DNA of 64,000 nucleotides from Cedecea neteri NBRC 105707 = ATCC 33855 (GCF_001571265.1 NZ_BCTL01000024.1:47137-111136); one strand, 5' to 3'. Counted from the first letter of the stretch, positions 1 to 8,527 are shown. Numbers and translations: made by a program. Notes: generated by a model not told the origin, from the letters alone.

Positions 1-366
1 TGAAGGGAGCGGCGTCGGCAGAGGTTTTAACGGCTTGTAGCTGGTCGAACACAGTAGTTTATCGCCGCTAACGTAAATTAAATCCGCGATAAAAAGTTTA
101 CCACGCACAATATCGAGCATACTTTCCATATGCCGGGGGCTACATATTTCTCCAGAAAAACGCTCCGCCTCGCTGCGCGCTTCATTGACATGGCTGATGA
201 CGATTTCCGTTTTTTCCATCACCAGTTTGCCAAAAGAGTGCAGGTGCTGCTGGGTGTCACTGGTGGCGCGAACGTGGGCAAAATAGATCGCTAACATTAT
301 CGGCAGGCAAACTATCAGGACAAAACCTGACATACGCAACGCCTTAAGATAAATTCGTTTCACCAT
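1..366 (-). CDS. pdeC: Cyclic-di-GMP phosphodiesterase with CSS sensor domain, PdeC-like (5' part only)
   Basis: Reading frame open from the ATG at 366 to the window edge, 122 codons, so only the N-terminus is present. It begins with a short basic stretch and one hydrophobic segment (about residues 12-29), then a periplasmic region containing two cysteines (one in GEICSPRH, one in LLCSTS); the latter is the CSS motif of the sensor domain that precedes an EAL domain in PdeC/YjcC-type enzymes, which are membrane phosphodiesterases degrading cyclic di-GMP. The EAL domain itself would lie outside the window, so the catalytic activity is inferred from family and from position: in E. coli pdeC is also the neighbour of yjcB and ssb. 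Other CSS/EAL paralogues cannot be excluded. Confidence 0.75.
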   Translation of the reverse strand, partial: MVKRIYLKALRMSGFVLIVCLPIMLAIYFAHVRATSDTQQHLHSFGKLVMEKTEIVISHVNEARSEAERFSGEICSPRHMESMLDIVRGKLFIADLIYVSGDKLLCSTSYKPLKPLPTPLPS

Positions 367-807
367 GATGCCCACACGTCTCTGTTTTTATGCGCCTGTT
401 TTTATGCTTTATTAGAACAACCTGATGACCGCCGATTACGTTGCATCATAAAGCCCGCTTTAGCAATAGCCTTCAGCCGTTAACTCTGCGGAAATTAATT
501 TGCGCAACAATGAGATAAGAGGAACCGGGATTCTGTTTAGCTTAAGATTTAACCCACCGCGCTAATATGAGTTTTTCTTGGGTTAAAGCAGCAGGGAATG
601 ATTATTTAAACGAAATTGCGGTAAACGTCAGATAAACAAAATGTTCGCGCCATCCACCCCCTGGTTTCCTTCAATACCTCGCGCTTCCGCACCTCAAAAT
701 CGCGTAAAAAACCATCACAACACTGGTGATTAAACACTCAAAAGTGATATACTTCACATTATTAGTGCAACAAAATAATAAATTGCAGCTTTTGAGGAAC
801 AAGGTTC
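367..807. promoter_or_regulatory. Divergent control region of pdeC-like gene and yjcB, with a CRP-like site
   Basis: 441 bases without a gene. The clearest element is AGTGA-TATACT-TCACA at 743-758, which fits the CRP pattern TGTGA-N6-TCACA with one mismatch, about 50 bases before the yjcB start. A second small inverted repeat (ATCAC at 713-717, GTGAT at 726-730) lies just upstream. yjcB has a usable ribosome binding site (GAGGAAC) at 795-801. No ORF or RNA gene is evident in the rest. Confidence 0.4.
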
Positions 808-1089
808 ATGGCAACAATCACCACCGGCGTCATGCTCATGCGCTGGCCGCTGTTCAGTGCGGTTTTGATGTTTTTGGCAAGCAGCCTGAATATTCAGTTT
901 CGCCGCTCGGATTACCGTGCCTTAGCCGTGATAAGTAGCGGGCTGGGGATTGCCGCATCCTGCTGGTTTGCCATGGGATTACTGGGCCTCACGCTCGGCG
1001 ACTTCCCGGTTATTTGGGCTTCTTTTAAAACGGGGCTGGTCGAGATCATCGCCAGAATGCCGCCCGAATGGCCGACGATGATGCCTTAA
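808..1089 (+). CDS. yjcB: YjcB family small inner-membrane protein
   Basis: A 93-residue protein of the same length as E. coli YjcB and with the same recognisable segments (SAVLMFLASSLNIQFRRSDY and SSGLG...CWFAMGLLG). Two hydrophobic segments (about residues 10-26 and 39-65) suggest a small membrane protein; the function of the family is unknown. The start at 808 is preceded by a GAGGAAC ribosome binding site. Its place between the pdeC-like gene and ssb matches E. coli, although here about 10 kb of accessory genes separate it from ssb. Confidence 0.85.
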   Translation: MATITTGVMLMRWPLFSAVLMFLASSLNIQFRRSDYRALAVISSGLGIAASCWFAMGLLGLTLGDFPVIWASFKTGLVEIIARMPPEWPTMMP

Positions 1090-1102
1090 CGGGCAGATGC
1101 AT

Positions 1103-1132
1103 GAAAAAAACCGCCCTTATCGGCGGTTTTTT
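1103..1132. terminator. Bidirectional terminator between yjcB and the ModA-like gene
   Basis: CCGCC (1111-1115), loop CTTATC, GGCGG (1122-1126), flanked by an A-run on the left and a T-run on the right, so it can end transcripts of both convergent genes. Confidence 0.85.
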
Positions 1133-1136
1133 CTTT

Positions 1137-1841
1137 TCAGGCGACAAAGCCGTAATCGCGTAGTATTTGCCGCGCAGCGTCCGAGACCAGGAACGCCCGC
1201 AGCGGCTCCGCCCGTTCGTCGCACACCGCCAGCCCATAATCGGCCTGAATATTGTAGAGAGCCGGGATCTCAAACACCCGCAATTCACGATGGGCCTGCA
1301 GCGCTGAAGCATAGCTTCGGTAACCAATCATCAGATCGGCCTGCCCGCTGGCAATAAGCCACTGCGCCGCAAGCATGCCGTCGGGCACGGCTTGCGTGTC
1401 CGGCCCGCCAACCAGAGCTAACGCCCGCGGCTGCAGGTCGATGCCAAATTCAGCTTCAAATCTGGCAAAGAACTGCCAGGTATAATCCCCGGACGGATCG
1501 CTGCCCGGCGTGGATGTACCAATGCGTAAGGCCGGGTCGCTCAATAGCGTTTGCCAGGTGCTTTGCTCATCAACACAGTGCGCCGCCGCCGTCAGGCAAA
1601 GGGTATTCCCGGCAAACCGCTGAACCGCCCTCGCTTTGCCCTGCTCCAGCAGCGTTTGCGGATGCGCCATGTTGGCCGACGCAAACAGCGAACAGCATTC
1701 GTCGGCTTCGATCCGCGCCCTCAGCAGGCCCGCTGGCCCAAACTGCGTCTCTGTCAGCAAACCCGTTTCCTGCTCAAACTGGGCCATAAGCGGCTGCCAG
1801 ACCCGCCGCAGGCTTCCGGCCGCCAGGATCTGTAAGCTCAT
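1137..1841 (-). CDS. ModA-like substrate-binding protein without signal peptide
   Basis: 234 residues of the type II periplasmic binding protein fold, beginning directly with the typical first strand of ModA-like proteins (LQILAAGSLRRVWQPL) and carrying later family segments (GTSTPGSDPSGDYTWQFF, GQADLMIGYRS). It has no signal sequence, so it is predicted to stay in the cytoplasm unless it is carried by a partner. The start overlaps the stop of the upstream binding-protein gene (TAATG), implying translational coupling. There is no permease or ATPase gene beside it. ModA relatives bind molybdate, tungstate or other oxyanions; ligand and role here are inference. It could be a cytosolic oxyanion-binding or sensing protein rather than a transport component. 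Confidence 0.65.
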   Translation of the reverse strand: MSLQILAAGSLRRVWQPLMAQFEQETGLLTETQFGPAGLLRARIEADECCSLFASANMAHPQTLLEQGKARAVQRFAGNTLCLTAAAHCVDEQSTWQTLLSDPALRIGTSTPGSDPSGDYTWQFFARFEAEFGIDLQPRALALVGGPDTQAVPDGMLAAQWLIASGQADLMIGYRSYASALQAHRELRVFEIPALYNIQADYGLAVCDERAEPLRAFLVSDAARQILRDYGFVA

Positions 1842-2893
1842 TACTCTACGCCTTCATAATGGGTGCGGTAAAAACGCTGATACCAGCTGTCAGCCACTTT
1901 CTTCATGTCGATGTCTTTGAATCTTGCGGGATACAATTTTTTCGCCATCCACAGCTCGCCGATCGCCATCGCTTCCGGCATCGGGTAGCCCCAAGCTTTG
2001 GCGTATTCCGGCATCAGCCAGACCTGATGGTTTTTCACCGCGTCGATCGGCTGCCATTCGGGTTTGCTGACGATCTCATCCACTACTTTAGGGTAACGAT
2101 CCTGCACGAAGATCACCTGCGGATCCCAGGCGATCACTTGCTCCATCGACACCTGCTTAAAGCCTTTTACGGTGGACGCCGCCACGTTCAACGCCCCCGC
2201 GTGGGCCATCATCAGGCCGGTATACTTCCCGGAGCCGTAGGTGGTCAGGTCAGGGTTGGCCATGTAGGCACGCACGCGCTGCTCTGCCGGGATGTCTTTC
2301 AGGCGGTCGCTGACCAACTTGCGCTCGGCAAAGGTGGCATCGATCAGCGCTTTGGCCTGTTTCTCCTTATTAACCACTTCACCAATCAGCTCGATGCCTT
2401 CTTTCAGGCCAAGATTGTAAGCCTGCTCTTCATCGCCCATAGAAGGGTTCAGCTTGTCCTGCTCGCCCGTCGCATCATGACGCAGCGAAATAGCGATAAC
2501 CGGGATACCAAGCTTGCTGATGCCGTCGATCATCTCTTTTGGCGCGTAGTTGGTGACAAACACCACCTGAGGGTGCAGCGCCACCAGCTTTTCAGTATCC
2601 ACGCTGGTTAAATCCCCCAGCTGAGCTTTGTGCTCAAGCTCCGGCGCCAGGCGAGCATAACCGCTGCCAAGCTGCTGCTTCCAGTTAGCCAGAATACCGA
2701 CCACTTTGTCGGTGGCATTCATTTGCACCAGCAGATTGAGCGTTTGGTGCTGAAGCACCACTACGCGGTCAACCTCGTCGGGGATCGTGACCTGGCGGCC
2801 AAGCTGGTCGGTGAGAGTGCGGTTCGCCAGCGCGGCGAGCGGGGAAAGTACTAATAGCGCGCCCAGCGTCAGGCGGCGAGTAAATCGGTTCAC
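1841..2893 (-). CDS. TroA/FepB-type ABC transporter substrate-binding protein (MolA-like), orphan
   Basis: 350 residues with an N-terminal signal peptide (basic MNRFTRR, hydrophobic core, cleavage near ALA-N) and the class III binding-protein layout: first lobe opening with the strand VDRVVVLQHQTLNLL, LGDLTSVDTEKLVALHPQVVFVTNY, long backbone helix, second lobe with WDPQVIFVQDR. This family binds ferric siderophores, cobalamin, haem, or (MolA of Haemophilus) molybdate and tungstate. The start is GTG (2893) with AAGGA eight bases upstream; the Met-first ORF start is therefore a GTG codon. No permease or ATPase gene is linked, so it must share a transporter encoded elsewhere or work alone. A ModE-like palindrome in its promoter region and the coupled ModA-like gene favour an oxyanion ligand, but iron chelates remain possible. 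Confidence 0.7.
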   Translation of the reverse strand: MNRFTRRLTLGALLVLSPLAALANRTLTDQLGRQVTIPDEVDRVVVLQHQTLNLLVQMNATDKVVGILANWKQQLGSGYARLAPELEHKAQLGDLTSVDTEKLVALHPQVVFVTNYAPKEMIDGISKLGIPVIAISLRHDATGEQDKLNPSMGDEEQAYNLGLKEGIELIGEVVNKEKQAKALIDATFAERKLVSDRLKDIPAEQRVRAYMANPDLTTYGSGKYTGLMMAHAGALNVAASTVKGFKQVSMEQVIAWDPQVIFVQDRYPKVVDEIVSKPEWQPIDAVKNHQVWLMPEYAKAWGYPMPEAMAIGELWMAKKLYPARFKDIDMKKVADSWYQRFYRTHYEGVE

Positions 2894-2909
2894 GGTGGGA
2901 GTCCTTATG

Positions 2910-2937
2910 ATCGTTGTGTATAAAAATATACAGCGAT
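2910..2937 (-). promoter_or_regulatory. ModE-like operator upstream of the binding-protein operon
   Basis: An imperfect 28-base palindrome: left arm ATCGTTGTGTAT (2910-2921), spacer AAAA, right arm ATATACAGCGAT (2926-2937); ten of twelve arm positions pair. Length, the outer ATCG/CGAT ends and the TATA-like inner halves fit the ModE operator pattern as I remember it (ATCG, TATAT-type half sites, six-base centre). It overlaps what would be the -10 region, 17 bases before the GTG start, a repressor position. Confidence 0.5.
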
Positions 2938-2995
2938 GACTCCCCCGCGCCCAGCGATTTTAAGGGGTAGAAAAGCCCCCTCTTCTGCCAACGAC

Positions 2996-3481
2996 TCAAT
3001 CCATCCAGGCTTTACGCGTTTCTTTCAATGACGCGTCCTTCAGTAGCGCAGGGTCGATGGCACAAACCATTTTCTGAATCAGCCCTGCAACGGAGTCTTG
3101 AGGAAAAGTTTGCCACTGCCCTATTGGATCTTTCTTCGCAACAACCTTTCCTTCACCGTATAGCTCAGACAAGTAGACTCGGTCAAAAACGCTCCGTTCC
3201 GGACGCTCGCAGTTGACGACATTAATCGCCCTCGAGCTACGTACAAAGAGGTTTTCCTTTTCGGACATTAAAGAAGGTTTAACGTAATTATTAATAAGGT
3301 AGAACTGACGCAGATGCGGATTTCCCTGGTACAACGCGACACTGAGCATGGAGATGTAAGTTGTGACATCTTTATCCTCCATGATTTTAATCATGCCAGT
3401 CGGTCGAGGTTCAGGCTGTTTAACCGGCTTTGCGCAGCCGCTAAGCAGCAGAAGGACCGACAATATTAAGGCTCTTTTCAT
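2996..3481 (-). CDS. Lipoprotein with surface-adhesin protein E-like domain
   Basis: 161 residues. The N-terminus has a lipoprotein signal with lipobox LLSGC (Cys16), so the mature protein should be lipid-anchored. The rest shows the pattern of the surface-adhesin E-like family: SSRAINVVNCERPERSVFDRVY, then YGEGKVV, WQTFPQDSVAGLIQKMVC, with two cysteines that probably form a disulphide. The function in enterobacteria is unknown. It overlaps the upstream secreted-protein gene by one base (TAATG) and is 102 bases upstream of the binding-protein operon in the same direction, separated from it by the ModE-like site. Confidence 0.65.
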   Translation of the reverse strand: MKRALILSVLLLLSGCAKPVKQPEPRPTGMIKIMEDKDVTTYISMLSVALYQGNPHLRQFYLINNYVKPSLMSEKENLFVRSSRAINVVNCERPERSVFDRVYLSELYGEGKVVAKKDPIGQWQTFPQDSVAGLIQKMVCAIDPALLKDASLKETRKAWMD

Positions 3482-4092
3482 TATTTATTTCCCGCAGCAA
3501 TATCCGGACGTTCCTGATGAAGCAGAGCCTCATCAATGCTGCCTTGCAGCGAACAGGACAAGCGTGATTTACCATTGCTAGTTTCCAGCATAACTAATTT
3601 TTCCGCGCTTCCTTCCACAGGCGCAATTCCCAAAGCGGCCGCGACATTCGGTTTCCAGGCCGAAGAAGCGTCCACTTTGATTTGTGGGTTGGTGATATAG
3701 CCATTGTCGCTCTTCTGCCAGCTTGCAGTAGGAAATGTGCCTTTGATCTTTTCCAGAGGTTCTTCCATCATCACCCCCCAGAAGTAATATTTCCCCATTT
3801 TCCCCAAGTCAAACTGTTGCTCATAATAGCCCGTCAGCGTCAGCGCCCCGTCGCGAACTGGCTGACTGAACCAGATCACATGAGATTCTTTATCCGCTAC
3901 TGGTACCCAAGCGTTACCTTTGTTATCTGTTTCCACTGGAGAGACTTTTTTGAAGGCTGAGCGCTGCTGATAGAGCGTTTTAAAAAACTGCGGGGAGCAT
4001 TGCATCAGCGCTTCTGAAAGCGCAACCGTTGCAGCGTGGCTTGCCGGAGTAATAATCAGTGATGTAATAAGCAGTGTTCTTGCAAAAGACAT
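3481..4092 (-). CDS. Secreted protein of unknown function
   Basis: 203 residues with a clear signal peptide (cleavage after SHA near residue 20) and two cysteines (CSPQFF near residue 32 and SCSLQG near 180), which suggests a folded periplasmic protein with a disulphide. I do not recognise the family. It is translationally coupled to the following lipoprotein gene, so the two products probably act together in the envelope. Start ATG at 4092 has GGGAAG nine bases upstream. Confidence 0.55.
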   Translation of the reverse strand: MSFARTLLITSLIITPASHAATVALSEALMQCSPQFFKTLYQQRSAFKKVSPVETDNKGNAWVPVADKESHVIWFSQPVRDGALTLTGYYEQQFDLGKMGKYYFWGVMMEEPLEKIKGTFPTASWQKSDNGYITNPQIKVDASSAWKPNVAAALGIAPVEGSAEKLVMLETSNGKSRLSCSLQGSIDEALLHQERPDIAAGNK

Positions 4093-4599
4093 AATTCTTC
4101 CCTTTTATACAGCTTTATCCGAGGCGCTTTTTATCGTTTAACGCTCCCGATGTAACATCAGTTTCTATCGACAATCTTACCCATAACTTTACCCAGCCTC
4201 CCCCCCAAAAAATGGTACCGATTAGCTCGCAGTCTGAGGCCCAACAGGTAACCTTTTGTGCTTAATTGTTTCCAAATCCTGCCGAATCTGGTCTGGCCAG
4301 CGAATTTTGTTCTGGTAAATAAGTCCCTTAAAGGGGCTTTTTTTCATGCACTTGCCAATAGTTAAGAGATCGGATGTCTGGATACCGGTCAAAAGCATCT
4401 GCAATACATTGATTTTAAATTAAAAAAATCGGAAAAAATTAATCATTGAGCGGGGGGGTAAAAAGCCATATATTGGCGGCGTTTTATGCACCCTAAACGA
4501 CATTTATACTCTGGATAATTCGAGTTTCAACTTGAAGCATGACGAGTATTGTTTACTTAATTCAGCCGCTGCGCTCATGCCGACGGTTGTAGGAGAGAT
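4093..4599. promoter_or_regulatory. AT-rich divergent intergenic region before dat
   Basis: 507 bases between the secreted-protein operon and dat. It contains a short hairpin with a T-run (AAGTCCC at 4321-4327, AGGGGCTTTTTTT at 4331-4343) that could end a plus-strand transcript, and AT-rich stretches at 4411-4445 and 4500-4520 likely to hold the dat promoter. A 60-codon minus-strand ORF inside it has no ribosome binding site or recognisable domain. The dat ribosome binding site is AGGAGA at 4591-4596. Confidence 0.4.
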
Positions 4600-5985
4600 A
4601 TGATGACGGATAAAGTCCGTATTGATACTTTAGATGCAAAATCTGCAAACGCTACCAACGAAACCTATTTGGCACGACAGGCTGAATTCGAATCGAATGT
4701 CAGAAGTTACCCGCGCAAATTACCGTTCGCTATAGCCAAAGCCCAGGGCGCCTGGATCATCGACGTTGAAGGTAATCGTTACCTTGACTGTCTGGCCGGT
4801 GCTGGCACGTTGGCGCTTGGACACAACCACCCTGACATCCTGCAAAGCATCCAAAACGTCATTACCAGCGGCTTGCCGTTACATACTTTGGATCTGACTA
4901 CACCGTTAAAAGACGAGTTCTCAGAATACCTGCTCTCTTTACTGCCGAGCCAGGGTAAAGAATATTGCCTGCAGTTCTGCGGCCCATCCGGCGCGGACGC
5001 AGTAGAAGCCGCGATCAAGCTGGCGAAGAAACACACCGGCCGCAGCGGCGTGATCAGTTTCTCCGGCGGCTACCATGGGATGACCCACGGCGCGCTGTCC
5101 GTGACCGGCAACCTGTCTCCGAAAGCGGCCATCAACGGCCTGATGCCGGAAGTGCAGTTCCTGCCGTATCCGCACGAGTACCGCTGCCCGCTGGGAATTG
5201 GCGGTGACGCGGGCGTGAAAGCGCTGACCTATTACTTCGACAACCTGATCAACGACGTTGAAAGCGGCGTGCGCAAACCTGCGGCCGTGATCCTCGAAGC
5301 CGTTCAGGGCGAAGGCGGCGTGAACCCGGCCCCTGCCGAGTGGCTGCAGCGCATCCGCAAAGTGACCAAAGAGCACGGCATCGTGCTGATCATCGATGAA
5401 GTTCAGGCTGGCTTTGCCCGTACCGGCAAGCTGTTCGCCTACGAACACGCTGGCATTGAGCCAGACATCATCGTGATGTCCAAAGCCGTTGGCGGCGGTC
5501 TGCCGCTGGCCGTACTGGGCCTGAGAAAAGAGATCGATGCCTGGGAACCAGGTCACCACACCGGCACCTTCCGCGGCAACCAGCTGGCGATGGCGACCGG
5601 CCTGACCACCCTGAAGTACCTGAAAGACAACAAAGTCGCTGACAAAGTTGCCGCTCAGGGCGAATGGCTGAAAGGCAAACTGTACGATCTGCAGAAACGC
5701 TACCCGGCTATCGGCCACGTTCGCGGCCTGGGCCTGATGCTCGGCATTGAGATCGTGAAGCCAGAAGAAGCACAGGATCACATGGGTTGCTACCCTGCCG
5801 ACGGCGCGCTGTCTGCTCTGATCCAGAAAAAATGCTTCGAAGCGGGCCTGATTCTGGAGCGCGGTGGCCGTAACGGCTGCGTGCTGCGCCTGCTGCCGTC
5901 CCTGCTTATCAGCGACGACGAGCTGGAAATCTTCCTGAGTAAATTTGAAAAAGCCTTGTTAGCCGCTGGCGCAAAAGCTGTCTGA
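4600..5985 (+). CDS. dat: Diaminobutyrate--2-oxoglutarate aminotransferase
   Basis: 461-residue class III PLP-dependent aminotransferase. It makes L-2,4-diaminobutyrate from aspartate semialdehyde with an amino donor, the first step to 1,3-diaminopropane. Visible landmarks: the cofactor-phosphate segment [15 protein letters not shown] (residues 126-140), SGGYHG (155-160), [13 protein letters not shown] (264-276) with Asp266 and the Schiff-base lysine Lys295 in [10 protein letters not shown]. Two adjacent ATG codons follow AGGAGA; the first is annotated but the second is equally possible. It is followed after 14 bases by ddc, the fixed partner in this pathway, which separates it from acetylornithine or GABA aminotransferases. 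Confidence 0.9.
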   Translation: MMTDKVRIDTLDAKSANATNETYLARQAEFESNVRSYPRKLPFAIAKAQGAWIIDVEGNRYLDCLAGAGTLALGHNHPDILQSIQNVITSGLPLHTLDLTTPLKDEFSEYLLSLLPSQGKEYCLQFCGPSGADAVEAAIKLAKKHTGRSGVISFSGGYHGMTHGALSVTGNLSPKAAINGLMPEVQFLPYPHEYRCPLGIGGDAGVKALTYYFDNLINDVESGVRKPAAVILEAVQGEGGVNPAPAEWLQRIRKVTKEHGIVLIIDEVQAGFARTGKLFAYEHAGIEPDIIVMSKAVGGGLPLAVLGLRKEIDAWEPGHHTGTFRGNQLAMATGLTTLKYLKDNKVADKVAAQGEWLKGKLYDLQKRYPAIGHVRGLGLMLGIEIVKPEEAQDHMGCYPADGALSALIQKKCFEAGLILERGGRNGCVLRLLPSLLISDDELEIFLSKFEKALLAAGAKAV

Positions 5986-5999
5986 CTGGAGTAATAAAT

Positions 6000-7472
6000 A
6001 TGTCCCGATCTAACCCGATTCTGGCCTCCTCTGCGCAGAGCATTGAGGAGTACCAGCAGGCGATCGCCCAGACCAGCCAGGCTGTAGTGGAATGGCTGCA
6101 GCAGCCCCAGATGTACAAGGGCAAAACCGTCGCCGAGCTGAAAGAACGTATTCAGCTCGACTTCAATCCACAGGGCCTGGGCAACCAGGTCGCGATTGAA
6201 CGTGCGATTGAGTATTTCTTAAAAGACAGCCTGCTGGTGCACCACCCGCAGTGCGTGGCGCACCTTCACTGCCCAAGCCTGGTGGTTAGCCAGGCCGCAG
6301 AAGTGCTGATCAACGCCACCAACCAGAGCATGGACTCCTGGGATCAAAGCCCATCGGCGACCATCATCGAGATGAAGCTGATCGAATGGCTGCGCGCTCA
6401 GGTAGGTTACCAGCCTGGCGATGCGGGCGTGTTCACCAGCGGCGGTACCCAGAGCAACCTGATGGGTCTGATGCTGGCGCGTGACGCTTACTTTGCGCGT
6501 CAGGGCCACTCCGTCCAGCAGGACGGCCTGACCGGCGACATCCGCAAAATCCGGGTGCTGTGCTCTGAAAATGCCCACTTCTCCGTGCAGAAAAACATGG
6601 CGCTGATGGGCATGGGCTACCAGTCAGTCACGCTGGTGAAAACCGATGAGTTTGCCCGTATGGACGTTAACGACCTGGCGGCTAAAATCGCCCAGGCGAA
6701 GGCGAACGGCGAGCAGATCATGGCTATCGTCGCCACTGCCGGTACGACAGATGCAGGCGCTATCGACCCGCTGAGCGACATCGCGAAGCTGGCCGCTGAG
6801 CACCAGATTTGGGTACACGTTGATGCAGCCTGGGGCGGCGCGCTGCTGCTATCCGAGAAGTATCGCGATTACCTGAACGGCCTGGAGCTGGTGGATTCCG
6901 TAACCCTGGACTTCCACAAGCAGTTCTTCCAGACCATCAGCTGCGGCGCGTTCCTGCTGAAAGATGCTCGCCACTACGAGCTGATGCGCTACCAGGCGGC
7001 CTACCTGAACTCCGAGTTCGACGAAGAGCAAGGCGTGCCAAACCTGGTGTCCAAGTCGCTGCAGACCACCCGCCGCTTTGACGCCCTGAAGCTGTGGATG
7101 GGCCTGGAAGCGCTGGGCCAGAAACAGTACGCCGAAATCATCGATCACGGTGTGACTATGGCGAAGAACGTGGCCGCCTATGTGGCTGACCACGCTTCTC
7201 TGGAGCTGGTGATGCAGCCTCAGCTGGCGAGCGTGCTGTTCCGCTTCCGTCCGGCAAGCCTGGCTGGCCGCAGCGATGCGGAAATCGCACTGCTGAACCA
7301 GAAAATTGGCGATGCGCTGCTGGAGTCCGGCCGTGCGAACGTTGGCGTGACCGAGCATAACGGCGTCACTTGCCTGAAGCTGACCCTGCTGAACCCAACT
7401 GTGACCCTGGAGGATGTCAAAGTCCTGCTGGCGCTGGTGGAGAAAACCGCAGAGCCTCTGCTGAACGCGTAA
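6000..7472 (+). CDS. ddc: L-2,4-diaminobutyrate decarboxylase
   Basis: 490-residue group II PLP decarboxylase that converts L-2,4-diaminobutyrate to 1,3-diaminopropane. Landmarks: GVFTSGGTQSNL (143-154), AHFSVQK (192-198), VHVDAAWGGA (272-281) with Asp275, and the PLP lysine Lys307 in LDFHKQFFQ. It is read from GGAG nine bases upstream of ATG 6000, 14 bases after dat, so the two form one operon ending at the terminator at 7489-7525. The product can feed polyamine pools or siderophore-type chemistry; no such downstream genes are linked here. Confidence 0.9.
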   Translation: MSRSNPILASSAQSIEEYQQAIAQTSQAVVEWLQQPQMYKGKTVAELKERIQLDFNPQGLGNQVAIERAIEYFLKDSLLVHHPQCVAHLHCPSLVVSQAAEVLINATNQSMDSWDQSPSATIIEMKLIEWLRAQVGYQPGDAGVFTSGGTQSNLMGLMLARDAYFARQGHSVQQDGLTGDIRKIRVLCSENAHFSVQKNMALMGMGYQSVTLVKTDEFARMDVNDLAAKIAQAKANGEQIMAIVATAGTTDAGAIDPLSDIAKLAAEHQIWVHVDAAWGGALLLSEKYRDYLNGLELVDSVTLDFHKQFFQTISCGAFLLKDARHYELMRYQAAYLNSEFDEEQGVPNLVSKSLQTTRRFDALKLWMGLEALGQKQYAEIIDHGVTMAKNVAAYVADHASLELVMQPQLASVLFRFRPASLAGRSDAEIALLNQKIGDALLESGRANVGVTEHNGVTCLKLTLLNPTVTLEDVKVLLALVEKTAEPLLNA

Positions 7473-7488
7473 TTTTTTACGTATAAAG

Positions 7489-7525
7489 AAAAGCCGGTCG
7501 CGAACCTTCGCCACCGGCTTTTTTA
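7489..7525. terminator. Terminator after ddc, shared with the convergent esterase gene
   Basis: AAGCCGGT (7491-7498) pairs with ACCGGCTT (7513-7520) and is followed by a run of T; an A-rich left flank makes it usable from both sides. Confidence 0.85.
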
Positions 7526-7531
7526 TTGCCT

Positions 7532-8527
7532 TTAGCTCTCCTGCCTGAACTGGCGGCGAATAAATTTCGCCACCTCTTCAACCAGCTCTTTGTCTTCGGG
7601 CGCCCCCATAAACCCACCGTGCGGCATCGCCTCAAAAACGTGCAGTTCGGCTTCGACATTCGCTTTTCTCAACGCCCGGTGTAGCCTCACCGCATTCGAC
7701 AGGAATAAATCCCGCGTGCCGCTTTGAATAAAAGTTGCCGGGAAATCACGGGTAAAATCGCCAAACAGCGGCGAAAGATAAGGATGCGTTAACTCAACGC
7801 CTGCGGCATAAAGCAGGTTGTTTTCCCTCAGCGATCCCGGCAGCACCACATCCACGAGCTGGTTCACCTGGAAGCTGTCGCCGGACTCGGTAAGGTCAGC
7901 CTCCGGCGAGAGCAGCACTAACGCCCCTGGCAGTGGCAAGCCTTCATCACGCGCCCGCAGCACCATCGCGGCGGCGAGATTACCCCCTGCAGATCGCCCG
8001 GCAATCACGATATTTTCTGCCGCATAACGGTCGAGCAGATAACGGTATGTGGCCAGGCAATCATCCAGCGCGGCGGGATAGGGATGTTCAGGCGGCATGC
8101 GATAATCGACGCTGTAACAGCGGAGCCCGTAGTGCAAAGCCTGGGTGCTGGCGCTGGCCTTGCAGGCCTCTCCACCGCCAAAGGTAAATGCCCCGCCGTG
8201 GAGATCCACCAGCACGTGATGTTCCGAATCCAACACGCCAGGCGTGGCAACATGCACCGTGGCCTGCGCAATTTCCAGCGTTTGTGCTTCCGCCTCGCCG
8301 CTCGCAGACCGGGATTTCATGGCTTCGGCATACCAGGCCGCCGAAGTGGCCTGAATCTGCTTCCAGGCGTCGCCGTCGGTGTGCGACGGCATTGCAAAGC
8401 GTGCGTTGTGGGGCATACCGTTCTCATCCACCTGGCGACGCAGCACCGCCTGTGCCTCATCGCTAATGGAATCAGGGAACGGGATAATGTGTTCTGGGCG
8501 CAGAACGCCATCAATTTTGTCTGTCAT
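7532..8527 (-). CDS. Alpha/beta hydrolase of the hormone-sensitive lipase family
   Basis: 331 residues. It carries the HGGA oxyanion motif (VDLHGGAFTFGGG, His110), the nucleophile elbow GRSAGG (Ser179), and a C-terminal acid and histidine in SGTRDLF and AMPHGGF, the order expected for HSL-type esterases. There is no signal peptide, so it is cytoplasmic; the substrate is unknown. It lies 18 bases downstream of an NmrA-like reductase gene in the same direction and ends at the terminator shared with ddc. A divergent LysR gene upstream of the pair is the likely regulator. Confidence 0.8.
   Translation of the reverse strand: MTDKIDGVLRPEHIIPFPDSISDEAQAVLRRQVDENGMPHNARFAMPSHTDGDAWKQIQATSAAWYAEAMKSRSASGEAEAQTLEIAQATVHVATPGVLDSEHHVLVDLHGGAFTFGGGEACKASASTQALHYGLRCYSVDYRMPPEHPYPAALDDCLATYRYLLDRYAAENIVIAGRSAGGNLAAAMVLRARDEGLPLPGALVLLSPEADLTESGDSFQVNQLVDVVLPGSLRENNLLYAAGVELTHPYLSPLFGDFTRDFPATFIQSGTRDLFLSNAVRLHRALRKANVEAELHVFEAMPHGGFMGAPEDKELVEEVAKFIRRQFRQES

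Noticed and set aside
2957..2982. Terminator between the lipoprotein gene and the ModE-like site
   Set aside because: A short G4/C4 stem is present on the minus strand, but it is followed by TTAAAA and not a T-run, so it is too weak to call.
4222..4404. 60-codon minus-strand frame
   Set aside because: No ribosome binding site, no recognisable domain, and it contains the T-run hairpin region; treated as non-coding.
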